This document shows positions 50,501-61,300 of a DNA stretch of 64,000 bases, piece by piece. The notes beneath the pieces were generated by a model. That model searched no databases, was not told the origin of the DNA, and saw nothing but the letters and a program-made list of their open reading frames with translations. Location: assembly GCF_910592395.1 (NCBI RefSeq), contig NC_088308.1, positions 620,001-684,000 on the forward strand, read 5' to 3'. The position numbers and the translations under genes are program-made. Position 1 is the first letter of the stretch. Every line of letters begins with the position of its first letter. Source of the stretch: Lineus longissimus. Lineage: Eukaryota; Nemertea; Pilidiophora; Heteronemertea; Lineidae.

Positions 50501-53500
50501 CTACCCAACTATATAAATGTGCCCATTATTTGTCTTCTTGTCCTCCTTGTCTGCTGGTGCAGCCCATTCGACCTGGTTTCCCTTCACTCGCTTCTTCGTC
50601 CGTCTCGGGGGCATCTCTTCCTGGAGAGGGACCTTGTTGGTCTCCGGTAGAACAGCTAGGAAGAGGACAGCACAGAGTACAGACAGCAGCCCGATGATGA
50701 TGTACGGCACAGTCCAGTGGCTGATCTGACCCTAGCAAAGCAAATATCAGAAATCATAATTAGCCGGACGAGTTCACACCAATCCTTCGTTAGCACTAAT
50801 GTCTTAAAGTATGCAAACAGAGCACTGCAGGGGAAGGGCTGGATGACGAGGATATACACTCTTATGTATCAGGTCACCTTATTGTCAATGGCCCCTGCAT
50901 TCATATATTGGAGATAATCCATCATTTCTAATTAATGTGGCTTTAACGACATCAAAATACACCTTCTCAGTGTGACTGCATCCATATGGGACATGGAAGA
51001 ATGTGTTCGGTCATCTTAAGGATGCTGCGAATATTTAACTCACCAGCAGCGCCACTTGGGGCGCTAGGATCCCAGCCACACGTGCCGCCATGCTGGACGC
51101 ACCCATTGCTATATTCCTGAAACCAAGGAACAAAACTATTAGTTCCTTCAAGAGTCTCTTCAAGTATACTTGGTTTCTTTAATATCAATGACATCATATC
51201 ATAAAACGTGTCGGGTTCGTCCATTGCCCGTGGATCGAGGTCACGTTTTCAAATGTAACGTGTCACTGTTCACTTTTGATGCGTGACATGAAGAACGAAC
51301 AAGTCGTTTCCACAGAGCGGGCTACATACGATTCACGAGGTCACTTTCCACCCTCACATCGTGATTTCAAGCCAAAGTCAGTTAACACGTGACAAGTGAA
51401 TCATGACAAGTGACAACTTGAACCCTATGTTACTCCAGCCTTAGACGATTTCGATATTTTGCACTCACCTCAACAGCGTAGGGAAGTGCTCACTGGTAGC
51501 AATGGTCGCCACAGCCCAAACTGAGACGATGCCGCCCTTTCCAATCAGGACAAGGGCTGTCACAAGATCGGGCACTTTCCATTCTTGGCCCATTGCTCCG
51601 ATTATGATGACACCTGTCAGGCAGGCGATCGGGATCAAGATATAGGCAGAGAAGGTTTTTCGTCGGCCGAATCTGGAAGATGATCATTTGAATGTGACAT
51701 GAGAGCGAAATCTGCCAAAGGTGCGAGGTAATTCATTCCATACAGACTGATCATATGCAAGTGAGTGGAACGTCAGTCAATGGGTGCACACGAACCTTTA
51801 GGCTAATATTACAGTCGTCCTACCTACCTGTCCGCAAAAGGAATAATGGACCAGCCGAACACCATCGATACGGAAGAGCCGATACACAAATTGACGTAGA
51901 TAGTCCCTGAGAACGTGTCGTACATGTTACTGATCCCGTAGGAGAATAAACTGCATGTGAACCTGGAGAGATAAAACTTAGTTTAGCCTTCGATAATAGT
52001 GCGGAAAATTCTGCCTGACGACACCACGGTTCAGAATAGCAAAGGTTTAAGCATGATTTATTGACAAATAGAACCAACTATAGAAACTCTTACCAACATA
52101 ACATGATGACTGCCGCCCTTTTTGCCATATCCACCGTCCTGAACAGGTCGTGGTAACTGTACTGACCCTCTTCTTCCTGACCCTTTCTGGCGTCGTTGGC
52201 AATCTCCTTCAGCACGGACATGTCAGGGACCTCCCGCTTGTTCACGCGGGCCATCTCCCGTATGATCTTCTCAGCTTCGTCGAAACGACCTTTCTGGATG
52301 AGCCAGCGAATGCTCTCCGGGACGAACCTTTGGTAAAGAGGAGAGGTGTTAATGAGCGGCCTTCCTGGATGAGTCGGTGGATGCTCTCCGGGACGAACCT
52401 TTGGTAAAGAGGAGGGGTGTAAATGAGCGGCCTTCCTGGATGAGTCGGTGGATGCTCCTCGGGACGAACCTTTGGTAAAGAGGAGGGGTGTAAATGAGCG
52501 GCCTTTCTGGAGGAGGCAGTGAATGCTCTCCGGGAAGAACCTTTAGTAAGGAGGAGAGGTGTTAATGAGCGACCTTTCTGGCTGAGCCAGCGGATGCTCT
52601 CCGGGAAGAACCTTTGGTAAAGAGAAGAGGTGTTAATGAGCGACCTTTCTGGCTGAGCCAGCGGATGCTCTCCGGGAAGAACCTTTAGTAAAGAGGAGAG
52701 GTGTAAATGAGCGGCCTTTCTGGAGGAGGCAGTGAATGCTCTCCGGGAAGAACCTTTAGTAAAGAGGAGAGGTGTAAATGAGCGGCCTTTCTGGAGGAGG
52801 CAGTGAATGCTCTCCGGGAAGAACCTTTGGTAAAGAGGAGGAGTGTAAATGAGCGGCCTTCCTGGATGAGTCGGTGGATGCTCTCCGGGACGAACCTTTG
52901 GTGAATTTGGTATATCTGAAAAAAGAACCCAAGGGAGCGATGTTTAGTTCCTGAGGCCTCAACAGTCAAAGGTTAGGTTAAGAACAATATGCTCTAAAAT
53001 ACTTACAGCACGATTCCAAGTATAAGAGGAGTCCCCATGAGTCCAGTGGCTAGGGCTAGATACCTCCAAGTGACCACCCTCCACGTTATCAGGGCCATGA
53101 GCATATCGCCGAAGCCCCAGGCACCCAGGGAGCCGACTAGTGTGCGGTACCGCGGGCCTATGAACTCCATCGGGAGGGTGTTGGTGATACCGATGGATCC
53201 AGCTAGTCAATAAAATCAGAAACGAACAACTGCTAAAAACTTCTGATGCTGATACGTGCGCTACACATCATACGAATGTACTTTTATACGAATGCCTCAG
53301 TTACCCTCCTCCAAAACAATGAGTGCTTCTAATTGGCCGAAGTCCCCCCTCAAAAAACCATTTTAAGGCCTTGTCATTTTTGACAAATGGTTTATAACTG
53401 CAAAATTTCGCCCAACTGATTGGATACAGCCGGACGTCACAACATTTCTGTGGTTTGACCCCTTTTTTTTCTTTCAATTCACCCAGGAACAGCCCCTTAA

Positions 53501-54485
53501 TAAATGGACACATCCAGGAACGCGCCCTTGATAAATGACCTTACCCAGGAACACCCCTTTGATGAATGATATCGCCGTGTAAAGCTGCCAGGAGTTCGAC
53601 AATGCCGACAGACACTGCATGGACATATGCATAATGGCTGCGATCAGTAGCGTCTTCTTCCTCCCGATGGTATCCGCGGCTTGGCCCGTTAGGATGGCGC
53701 CTAGCAGGACTCCGACCATCTGAATGGTTACAGTCATCTTGGGGATGTAGGCGTAGTCGCAAACAAGATTCCACTGACATGAACAATTTTAGGATTGAGT
53801 AAAGTATGTAGGAAGATTGAAATAGCAATCCTCAACAGACGCAGTATGAGTAAGCGGGTGCCATCAAATAGGATAATGAGACACTCCATATGTATAGGCA
53901 GCAGCCAATAGGGGCCGCCAGCCTTCTTTGAGCTGTTCCTCTTCGGGAGGGAAGGGGATCTAATGATCACCCCTGGTTACTATCATAAGCCACGCATTGA
54001 AAGCTTTTGTTCTAGAAATGACGCTGAAGACACAAAAATTGGGTCTGTCGACAATTTCCATAACTACTTACATCGGTCACAATGGATGTGAAATCCTCCT
54101 TAAAAACATACTCCTCACAAGGCGCTCCATACATTTCACACATCTCAGATGTACTATTAGGCCAAGTCCCGTTGTAAGTGTCATTCGAACCCGCGAACCT
54201 CCCGCAATACCACCCGGGATTGGCAGCCGAGAAGATGAAGAGACTCATAGAAGTCGCTATGGGAAGGTCCATGATCGTCAGCACCGCAAAAAGACGTCTT
54301 TGATAAATTCCGAACTCTCCAGTTTTGTTCAGGATCAGAGCCTCAAATGTGTTATCTGTTTTCTCAGCTCTTTCCAGCATACCCTTCTCGGCCTTCGTAT
54401 CACCAGTTTTATGGCAGTATTCCTGCGCTGAGCCCGGCGAACTACCCACATCTACCGTCGCCTCCCGCGTTTTCAAATCACCCAT
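50501..54485 (-). CDS. SLC22A-like: SLC22-family organic ion transporter, tandem copy B
   Basis: Eight exons, complement(50501..50731, 51044..51116, 51469..51672, 51828..51962, 52094..52327, 53007..53202, 53545..53773, 54072..54485), give 571 aa. Every internal exon has exactly the length of its counterpart in copies A and C (229, 196, 234, 135, 204 and 73 nt). It has the same loop-1 glycosylation sites, WNLVCDYAYIPKM, TGQAADTIGRKKT and FGRRKT motifs. The cytoplasmic tail differs strongly from A and C (RTKKRVKGNQVEWAAP...). Exon 5 encodes FTCSLFSYGISNMYDTF. It is probably a plasma-membrane uptake or exchange carrier with unknown substrate. The intron between exons 3 and 4 has its own decoy-acceptor array, and the intron between exons 6 and 7 carries a family-2 TIR element. 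Confidence 0.93.
51268..51402. mobile_element. Short TIR element, family 2, copy 2 (SLC22 intron)
   Basis: Diverged copy of the element at 16289-16406. It shares CAAGTCGTTTCC, AGAGCGGGCTACATACGATT and an ACGTGACAAGTGA right end. The left end (GTTCACTTTTGATGCGTGAC) is more degraded. It sits in the intron between exons 7 and 6 of SLC22 copy B. Confidence 0.6.
52328..52912 (-). repeat. Intronic array of exon-4 acceptor copies, gene B
   Basis: About eight units of 70-71 bp with the same make-up as in gene A, in two subtypes: one with GGCTGAGCCAGCGG and one with GGAGGAGGCAGTGAATG. Each unit keeps an AAAG|GTTC acceptor on the gene strand. The unit farthest from exon 4 is preceded by a real polypyrimidine tract (GGGTTCTTTTTTCAG), unlike the internal ones. 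Confidence 0.93.
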
Positions 54486-54864
54486 TTTGGCTGAAGAAAG
54501 TCTGGGTGTACTTTGTATAGAAATTGTGTCGCGTTTTCACTTAGGTTCCGTTTAGGTTCCGTAATCCGAAAGGTTGTGTAAGATAGAAATGGGTTTGGGC
54601 GCATCATGTGAAAACACGTAGCCCATCTCCTAAAGCATCTTGAGAAGGATATAGGGTCTCAATACAAATTACATAAAATCGTCCTCCGTGATCGCAAGGT
54701 ACATGTAATTTTCACCTTTGAGAGAGTCCAGTTTATGACCGTAAGCTGATGAACCTTATGAAACACTATCTTAGATTTTTTCATAATCCACTTCATATCC
54801 TAAAATTTGATTAATCAGTTTTATTACATATTATGGTATAAGTAGTAGGGTATTCCTGGACATT

Positions 54865-54984
54865 AGTGAGGTTTCGCAACCACCCGGTTAGGCCCTACGA
54901 CGACGTTTATCTATTGTTCGGGTGAACTCACACAATAGATAAACGTCGTCGTAGGGCCTAACCTGGTGGTTGCAAAACCTCACT
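54865..54984. mobile_element. 120-bp foldback (hairpin) element
   Basis: Two 53-nt arms match at 51 of 53 positions as an inverted repeat around a 14-nt loop (TCGGGTGAACTCAC). The left arm begins AGTGAGGTTTCGCAACCACC. The arms contain GGCCCTACGACGACGTTTAT. Nothing is encoded. A MITE is the likeliest explanation; a transcribed hairpin RNA is an alternative. Confidence 0.85.
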
Positions 54985-55077
54985 ATTGGTCAATGGCCGC
55001 TTCGTGAACCAAGTAGGCTGTCATAAGCCAGTTGTTACATTTTTACATTCATACTGGTATAATCGTATAAACAAAAG

Positions 55078-55440
55078 GAGCCGCCGTAGTGTAGTGGCTC
55101 CGACTCTCGACTTGTGGTCAATAGATCCCTGGTTCGATCCCTGGCGGTCAGAAATGCTCCCAGTTTAGCGCTGGTTGGGCAGGCCACCAGCAAGTCTATA
55201 CTCCGTCTTTCGATATATCGATTATGACGTAGGAGTATCAAAACCCTGAGTCTCAGGATGATTGGACACTTGACAAGAGTGACAGATGTAACCATATGCG
55301 TGTCCTTCAACAGAACTTTGGTTGCACATAAATGGGAAGTGCGCAAACTGCAGATAAGACCAGACACACCTTAGAAGGAGGGGGTCGGGCACGACCAAGT
55401 CGCTGTCCCATTATGAAGAACAAAACAAAACAAAATACAA
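55078..55440 (+). mobile_element. tRNA-derived SINE
   Basis: Pol III promoter boxes are present: A box TAGTGTAGTGG at 55087-55097 and B box GGTTCGATCCC at 55131-55141, at tRNA-like spacing. The acceptor stem does not pair properly, so it is not a functional tRNA. An unrelated body of about 250 bp follows and ends in an A-rich tail (ACAAAACAAAACAAAATAC), as in retroposed SINEs. Confidence 0.75.
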
Positions 55441-55727
55441 TCATCGATATAAAAGTTATTTTATACTTGATCATGATCCGTGATACATTTACATGTAATG
55501 TACATGTACATGTAATTGCATCAGAAACAATTTCTGATCACATGCAAATAATATTTAAAGGCTCTTAAAAAACGCCACACGCCACTGTGCTGAAAAGGGC
55601 ATGTGGAGATCAATAAACCGTAAGATGCCTTTGTTTACAAGTTGTCCCAAAAAATTGAAGCTCAGCTGCAGCGACATCTATTCAGCCAAAGTCAAACCAT
55701 GAGCGTAGTCCAAGCAATGGCGCGGTT

Positions 55728-58700
55728 CTATCCAATGTGCCCATTTGTCTTCTTCTCTTCCTCCTGGTTTAATGGTTCAGTCAATTCTATCCCATTCTCC
55801 TCGGCGTGTTGATGCTTCTTCCTCCGTCTCGGGGGCATCTCTTCCTGGAGAGGGACCTTGTTGGTCTCCGGTAGGACAACTAGGAAGAGGACAGCACAGA
55901 GTATAGACAGCAGTCCGATGATGATGTACGGCACAGTCCAATGGCTGATCTGACCCTAGCATGGAGAAAAAACCCATCAATCTTCATGAGGTGGACAAGT
56001 GACAGAAGTGTTAGCATTTCTCAGACCTGGATATCTTCTGACTACATGTACATGTACAAGCACATGTTACATGAGAGATTTGCGATCAGTGTATAGATTT
56101 TAGACTAATAATGTTTAATTCCGGAAATTTACAGAAAAACATTGCCAGAAATGCCCCTTTTTCTCGACAAAAGGCCTAGTGTCGTCTAGGAAATATAGAA
56201 TTCCAGCCCGAGCCTACATCGGACAACATGTTTTATGTTACTTCAAGAGACTATCAAACACGTTTAAAGGGGTTTTCATCACGCTGAAAAACATCTAAGG
56301 GCTGCATATTTGGTTTGCCAACCAACTTTGAAAAGTCAAAACTTCAAAAACCTTTATTTCAAAGAGTGGAGACCTTCTTACCAGCATTGCCACTTGGGGG
56401 GCCAGTATCCCCGCCACCCGTGCTGCCGTACTACACGCGCCCATAGCTATATTCCTGGAAACAAGATTAAAAGCTATAAGTTTCTTTAATATCCAGAAAA
56501 TGAGGCCGTTTAACTAATTTTTAAAGCAGCAAAGAAAAGCCGGATTTCCTTCCCGACATATTTTATCTTTAGTAAACTCTCATATGTTATTCATCTAACT
56601 CGGACAAATGCGCTAGTAGTAATGCACTCACCTCAATAATGTAGGAAAATGCTCACTGGTAGCAATGGTTGCAATGGCCCAGACTGCCGTCATGCCACCC
56701 TTTCCAATCAAGACAAGGGCCGTCACGAGGTCGGGCATTTTCCATTTCACGCCGAGGGCGCCGATTATGACCACACCTGTCAGACAGGCGATCGGGATCA
56801 CGATAAAGGAGGAGAAGGTTTTACGGCGGCCGAATCTGGAAGTTGATAATTTGAATGTGACGGAGAGATTTCATAACTGGTAGGAGGGAACTCTGTCAAT
56901 ACGAATTGGTCATAAGTTGGGAGAGGGAAAACAGTCAATGCACATTGACTCAAGAGGGAAATCTGCTCAGGCTCCATGTATATCTAATTTGCAACATTCT
57001 TATAAAAATACTTCCTTTAAGGTGAATGACAACACTGTTCCATGCAAGTTCCATCCAGAGTGATGTGCTTTTCATAAAAAGGAATCCGATGTTAACGGAA
57101 GACTATACATGTAATATACTAGGAGACTGGCAGGCCAGATTAGGTTTTACATGCAGGAAGCTGCCTAAAGAGGTCTCTTCCACTTCACAGTACATCAAAA
57201 CTATTCAGAACATCAATTTGACCACCGTGCTCTACTTATCCTTATGTTGCAGCATAGATCATGAGATACCCTTTTTGATGGTGATTTGATCTACTCCCAA
57301 TCTACTCAGACTAGGGGCATATATAGTGGGGTGTTGTAACCGCAGGATCACGAATTCCTTGTTTAAGCACCGCGGTTTAAGGCAAATCAATGAAGGTATC
57401 CTACCTATCAGAAAACAGGATGATAGACCAGCCAGACACCATAGAGACGGTTGCACTGATGCTTATGTTGACGTGTATAGTACCTGAGAACGTGTCAAAC
57501 ATATTGCTGATCCCGTAGGAGAACAAACTGCATGTGAACCTGTCAGGAATAAAAACTCAGTTTAGTCTTCGAGAACGGTTGTGATGAGTACAGTTTTGTT
57601 GGGGAGGCGGTAGTTATGTCCATGGTAAGGGGAAAGTTATGGTATAGACTTATTACACAAACAATGCAAAGGAGACGATGGGAACAAATAGTGACAAATA
57701 AGTTCTCTCTGATAACATTCGCATTCAAACATATAAAGGGGACGTTATATGTCATCATCGACGACATATCACTTCAGCAATAACTAGTCGTATTGGTGGA
57801 GTTGGTACAAAAATGATGTCAAGCAGCAGAGAGTATAAACGGTAAACCCTTACCAACACAACATGATGACTGCCGCCCTTTTAGCCATATCCGCCGTCCT
57901 GAACAGGTCGTGGTAACTATACTGACCCTCTTCTTTCTGCCTCTTCTCTGCTTCTTTGGCTATCTGCTTCAGCACGGACATGTCAGGGACCTCCCGCTTG
58001 TTCACGCGGGCCATCTCCCGTATGATCTTCTCTGCTTCGTCGAAACGACCTTTCTGGATGAGCCAGCGGATGCTCTCCGGGACGAACCTTTGGTAAAGAG
58101 GAGATGTGTTAATGAGCGACCTTTCTGGCTGAGCCAGCGGATGCTCTCCGGGACCCTTTGTTAGAGAGGAAATGTGTTAATGAGCGACCTTTCTGGATGA
58201 GCCAGCGAATGCTCTCCGGGACCCTTCGTCAGAGAGGAAATGTGTTAATGAGCGACCTTTCTGGATGAGCCAGCGGATGCTCTCCGGGACGAACCTTCGG
58301 TAAAGAGGAGATGTGTTAATGAGCGACCTTTCTGGCTGAGCCAGCGGTTGCTCTCCGGGACGAACCTTTGGTAAAGAGAAGAGGTGTTAATGAGCGACCT
58401 TTCTGGCTGAGCCAGCGGATGCTCTCCGGGACGAACCTTTGGTAAAGAGAAGAGGTGTTAATGAGCGGCCTTTCTGGCTGAGCCAGCGGATGCTCTCCGG
58501 GACGAACCTTCGGTAAAGAGAAGAGGTGTTAATGAGCGACCTTTCTGGATGAGCCGGTGGATCTTCTCTGGGACGAACCTTCGGTAAATTTGGAATTCAT
58601 TGTATTTGAGAAGAAAAACTGAGGGAGCGATGTTTGTTTCCCGAGGCCTCAACAGTCAAAGGTTAGGTTAGGTACAATACATGCAATATGCTCTTAAATA

Positions 58701-60493
58701 CTTACAGCACGATTCCAAGTATTAAAGGAGCCCCCATGAGTCCAGTGGCTAGGGCTAGATATCTCCAAGTGACCAACCTCCACGCTGTCAGGGCCATGAT
58801 CAAATAGCCGAAGCCCCAGGCACCCAGGGAGCCGACTAGTGTGCGGTACCGCGGGCCTATGAACTCCATCGGGAGGGTGTTAGTGATGCTGATGGATCCA
58901 GCTACAATAGAAATCACAAACGACAGATAAACAATTGGTAATCTTAGGATGTTCTCATCGCTTCCGGTGGTCCTTTTTGTCAAGTGTGAACCGTAGTGAC
59001 ACGGAACAGCCAAATATCGAGAGGTGGAGCACTTGTGCCAGGATGATCTTACACCAACCCCCTGTCATTGTCATCTAATTGATGATGGATTACTTATAAT
59101 GCTGTGAAGGCGCTATTTAGCCGTTTGTGCGTCTGCTCGCATATGCCTGAATACATGTAATAAAGGCCTTCTGTACAGGCCTGGCGCTCTTAACCGGCTA
59201 AATACCGTCTACACAGCATATTTACCAATGAACACTTTGCTCTTTCTGACCTCTTGAAACTGATCTTCCCCGAGGACATCGTTTAATGGAATGGCTGAGG
59301 GAATGTGCTTGAATACGTATATATCATGTCTGCTTTGTAGAATAGAACACACCCAGGAAAACCCCGCGGATAAACGAACTCACCCAGGAACATCTCCTTA
59401 ATAAATGGACTCATCCCAGGTCACAACCTTAATAAATGGACACATCCAGGAACGCGCCCTTGAAAAATGGCCTTACCCAGGAACACCCCTTTGATGAATG
59501 ATATCGCCGCGTAAAGCTGCCAGGAGTTCGACAATGCCGACAGACACTGCATGGACATATGCATGATGGCTGCGATCAGTAGCGTCTTCTTCCTCCCGAT
59601 GGTGTCCGCGGCCTGGCCGGCAAGGATGGCGCCTAGCAGGACCCCGACCATCTGAATACTAACAGTCATCTTAGGAATGTAGGCATCGTCGCAAACAAGA
59701 TTCCACTGGAACAATATCAAATCAGCTTATATGTCAAACATTTTGATTCTCTACTCATATACATATGTAGTTTATGCCTACATGTAGTTGGACTACGAAA
59801 ATTTAACCAGTCGTTGCCAAGCCATTATCAAGAAGTTGTACAGGCACAACTTCTAAGCACAAAATTATGTACAAGTACACGTACATGTATATTCATCCTC
59901 GATAACGCAGAGTCAGTCGTATCCTCCTACTCTCCACTCGTTAATGAGCCGAGTGTTGGCGTGAGCTTCAGGATGATTTATAGTTTGCACAAAAATTGGG
60001 TCTGTCCACAAGTTCCAAGGCTACTTACATCGGTCACAATGGAGGTGAAATCCTCCTTAAAAACATACTCCTCACAACGCGCCCCATCCATTTTACACAT
60101 CTCAGCTGTACTAATATTCGGCCAAGTCCCGTTGTGAGTCACATTCGAACCCGCGAACCTCCCGCAATGCCAGCCGGGGTTGGCAGCCGAGAAGATGAAG
60201 AGACTCATACATGTCGCTATGGGAAGGTCCATGATCGTCAGCACCGCAAAAAGACGAATTTGATAAATTCCGAACTCTCCAGTATTTTTCAGTACCAGGG
60301 CCTCAAATGTCTGGTCAGTTTTTCCCACCAGCCCGTTTTCGGCTTTAGGGGAACCAATATTTGACTTTGACGCCGAGTCCGGCAAAATCTTGGTATCCAT
60401 CGCCTCGTAGGAGTCCGGCAAAATCTTGGTTGTGTCGTATCGCGGCAGCGACCACGGCAGGGCGGGGACCGGTCTCGTCGAATCACTTCTCAA
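55728..60493 (-). CDS. SLC22A-like: SLC22-family organic ion transporter, tandem copy C
   Basis: Eight exons, complement(55728..55955, 56382..56454, 56632..56835, 57405..57539, 57854..58087, 58706..58901, 59477..59705, 60029..60493), give 587 aa. Internal exon lengths and phases equal those of copies A and B. Loop 1 has NVT, NGT and NIS sites and SIVTDWNLVCDDAYIPKM; MFS motifs are AGQAADTIGRKKT and FGRRKT. The N-terminus is longer than in A and B and contains an internal repeat, TKILPDS...TKILPDS. The ATG at 60493 is the first in frame; an inner Met (MDTKILPD, residue 32) is an alternative start. The C-terminal tail is nearly identical to copy A and unlike copy B, whereas exons 2 and 3 match copy B better. 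Substrate unknown. Confidence 0.92.
58088..58594 (-). repeat. Intronic array of exon-4 acceptor copies, gene C
   Basis: About seven units of 61-71 bp. Most carry the full ACCAAAG|GTTCGTCCCG junction; two near exon 4 are shorter and have GGGACCCTTTGTTAGAGAGG or GGGACCCTTCGTCAGAGAGG instead. The unit farthest from exon 4 (ending at 58594) is the most diverged, with GAGAAGATCCACCGGCTC. The intron is otherwise unique sequence. Confidence 0.93.
60375..60430 (-). repeat. 36-bp in-frame tandem duplication in SLC22 copy C exon 1
   Basis: GAGTCCGGCAAAATCTTGGT occurs exactly at 60375-60394 and 60411-60430. The 36-bp period (12 codons) duplicates the peptide TKILPDS in the cytoplasmic N-terminus of copy C; copies A and B lack it. 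Confidence 0.9.
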
Positions 60494-60607
60494 GGTGTGG
60501 ATGTATTATGTAAATGTCTCCACTAAAGCTAGACATCGAGTGCCAAAAGTCGAATTGGGCTAATCAGAATGATGAGGGCGTCCACAAAAAGTTACTGAAA
60601 GACATTT

Positions 60608-61000
60608 AAAGCTGAACTGCATGCACAAAACAAGAGCACCCCATGCGCAATAGTAAGAAATTCAAACGACCGAAAGGCCCTACTGAATACGGTCTGAAAC
60701 ATGATAGACCTCCAATGGGTGATATGAATAAAGACGAGCAAATGCTTTTACTTCAATTTTGTACAGAAAGGCCTAGTGTCAATGTGCATGGAGTTTTAGA
60801 TAAAAGCACTTGCTAGTCTTTATTCATATCACCCAATGCTTCGATGCACTTGATTTCACAAACCAGCAAGCCGTGGGACGATGCGGACCTTCGCAGAGAA
60901 TTCTGGAAGGAAAAAAATAAAAAGGTCCTCTCATCGGGACTCGAACTCGAGATCTCTGGCTTTATTTGCCAACATTTTTATCCTCAAGGCCACTGGGCTG
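60608..61000 (-). mobile_element. tRNA-derived SINE (Arg-like head), interrupted by a MITE
   Basis: On the - strand the head reads CCCAGTGGCCTTGAGGATAA with a B box GAGTTCGAGTCCC (complement of 60936-60947), resembling a tRNA-Arg-type 5' half and T arm. The body then runs through GTCCGCATCGTCCCACGGC, CTTGCTGGTTTGTGAAATCA to GTGCATGCAGTTCAGC. The same body occurs in inverse orientation at 61363-61580. A family-1 MITE is inserted at 60717-60834. Confidence 0.75.
60717..60834. mobile_element. Hairpin MITE, family 1, copy 3
   Basis: 118 bp, beginning GGGTGATATGAATAAAGAC and ending with its inverse GTCTTTATTCATATCACCC. The interior is in the opposite orientation to copies 1 and 2. It interrupts a SINE body; the uninterrupted sequence (CTCCAATGCTTCG) is preserved in the inverted SINE at about 61460, so the insertion is flanked by a duplicated AAT. 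Confidence 0.93.
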
Positions 61001-61300
61001 CTTGAAATGCCCGCCGTTTTATACGCGTTTATAGAATGTGCAAACATTTGTGTGTAATCCTTGTTCAACATCTTTAAGCGGCTTCCAGTGAGCAACTGCA
61101 GGAAGAAAGTTATTTTTTCTTTGCTGTGCGTGATTATGTATTCGGAGTCTATGTTTTCTCTTAGCAATGGTCACCTTTGTCTTGGTGTCTTCTTCTATTA
61201 CATGTACTTGTCTATGAGAAAATTTCTGGTTCATCTCTCAAAAATAAAGCATAATCGCCATTCATATAAGATATATTTGCTGGCAGCAGTTCACAAGAAA

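Larger units (their letters stand above)
54486..55727. other. Spacer between SLC22 copies B and C
   Basis: No gene. It contains a 120-bp perfect-looking foldback (54865-54984) and a tRNA-derived SINE (55078-55440), both listed separately. Confidence 0.6.

Noticed and set aside
55078-55150. Functional tRNA gene
   Set aside because: A and B boxes are present but the acceptor stem does not pair and a SINE body with an A-rich tail follows.
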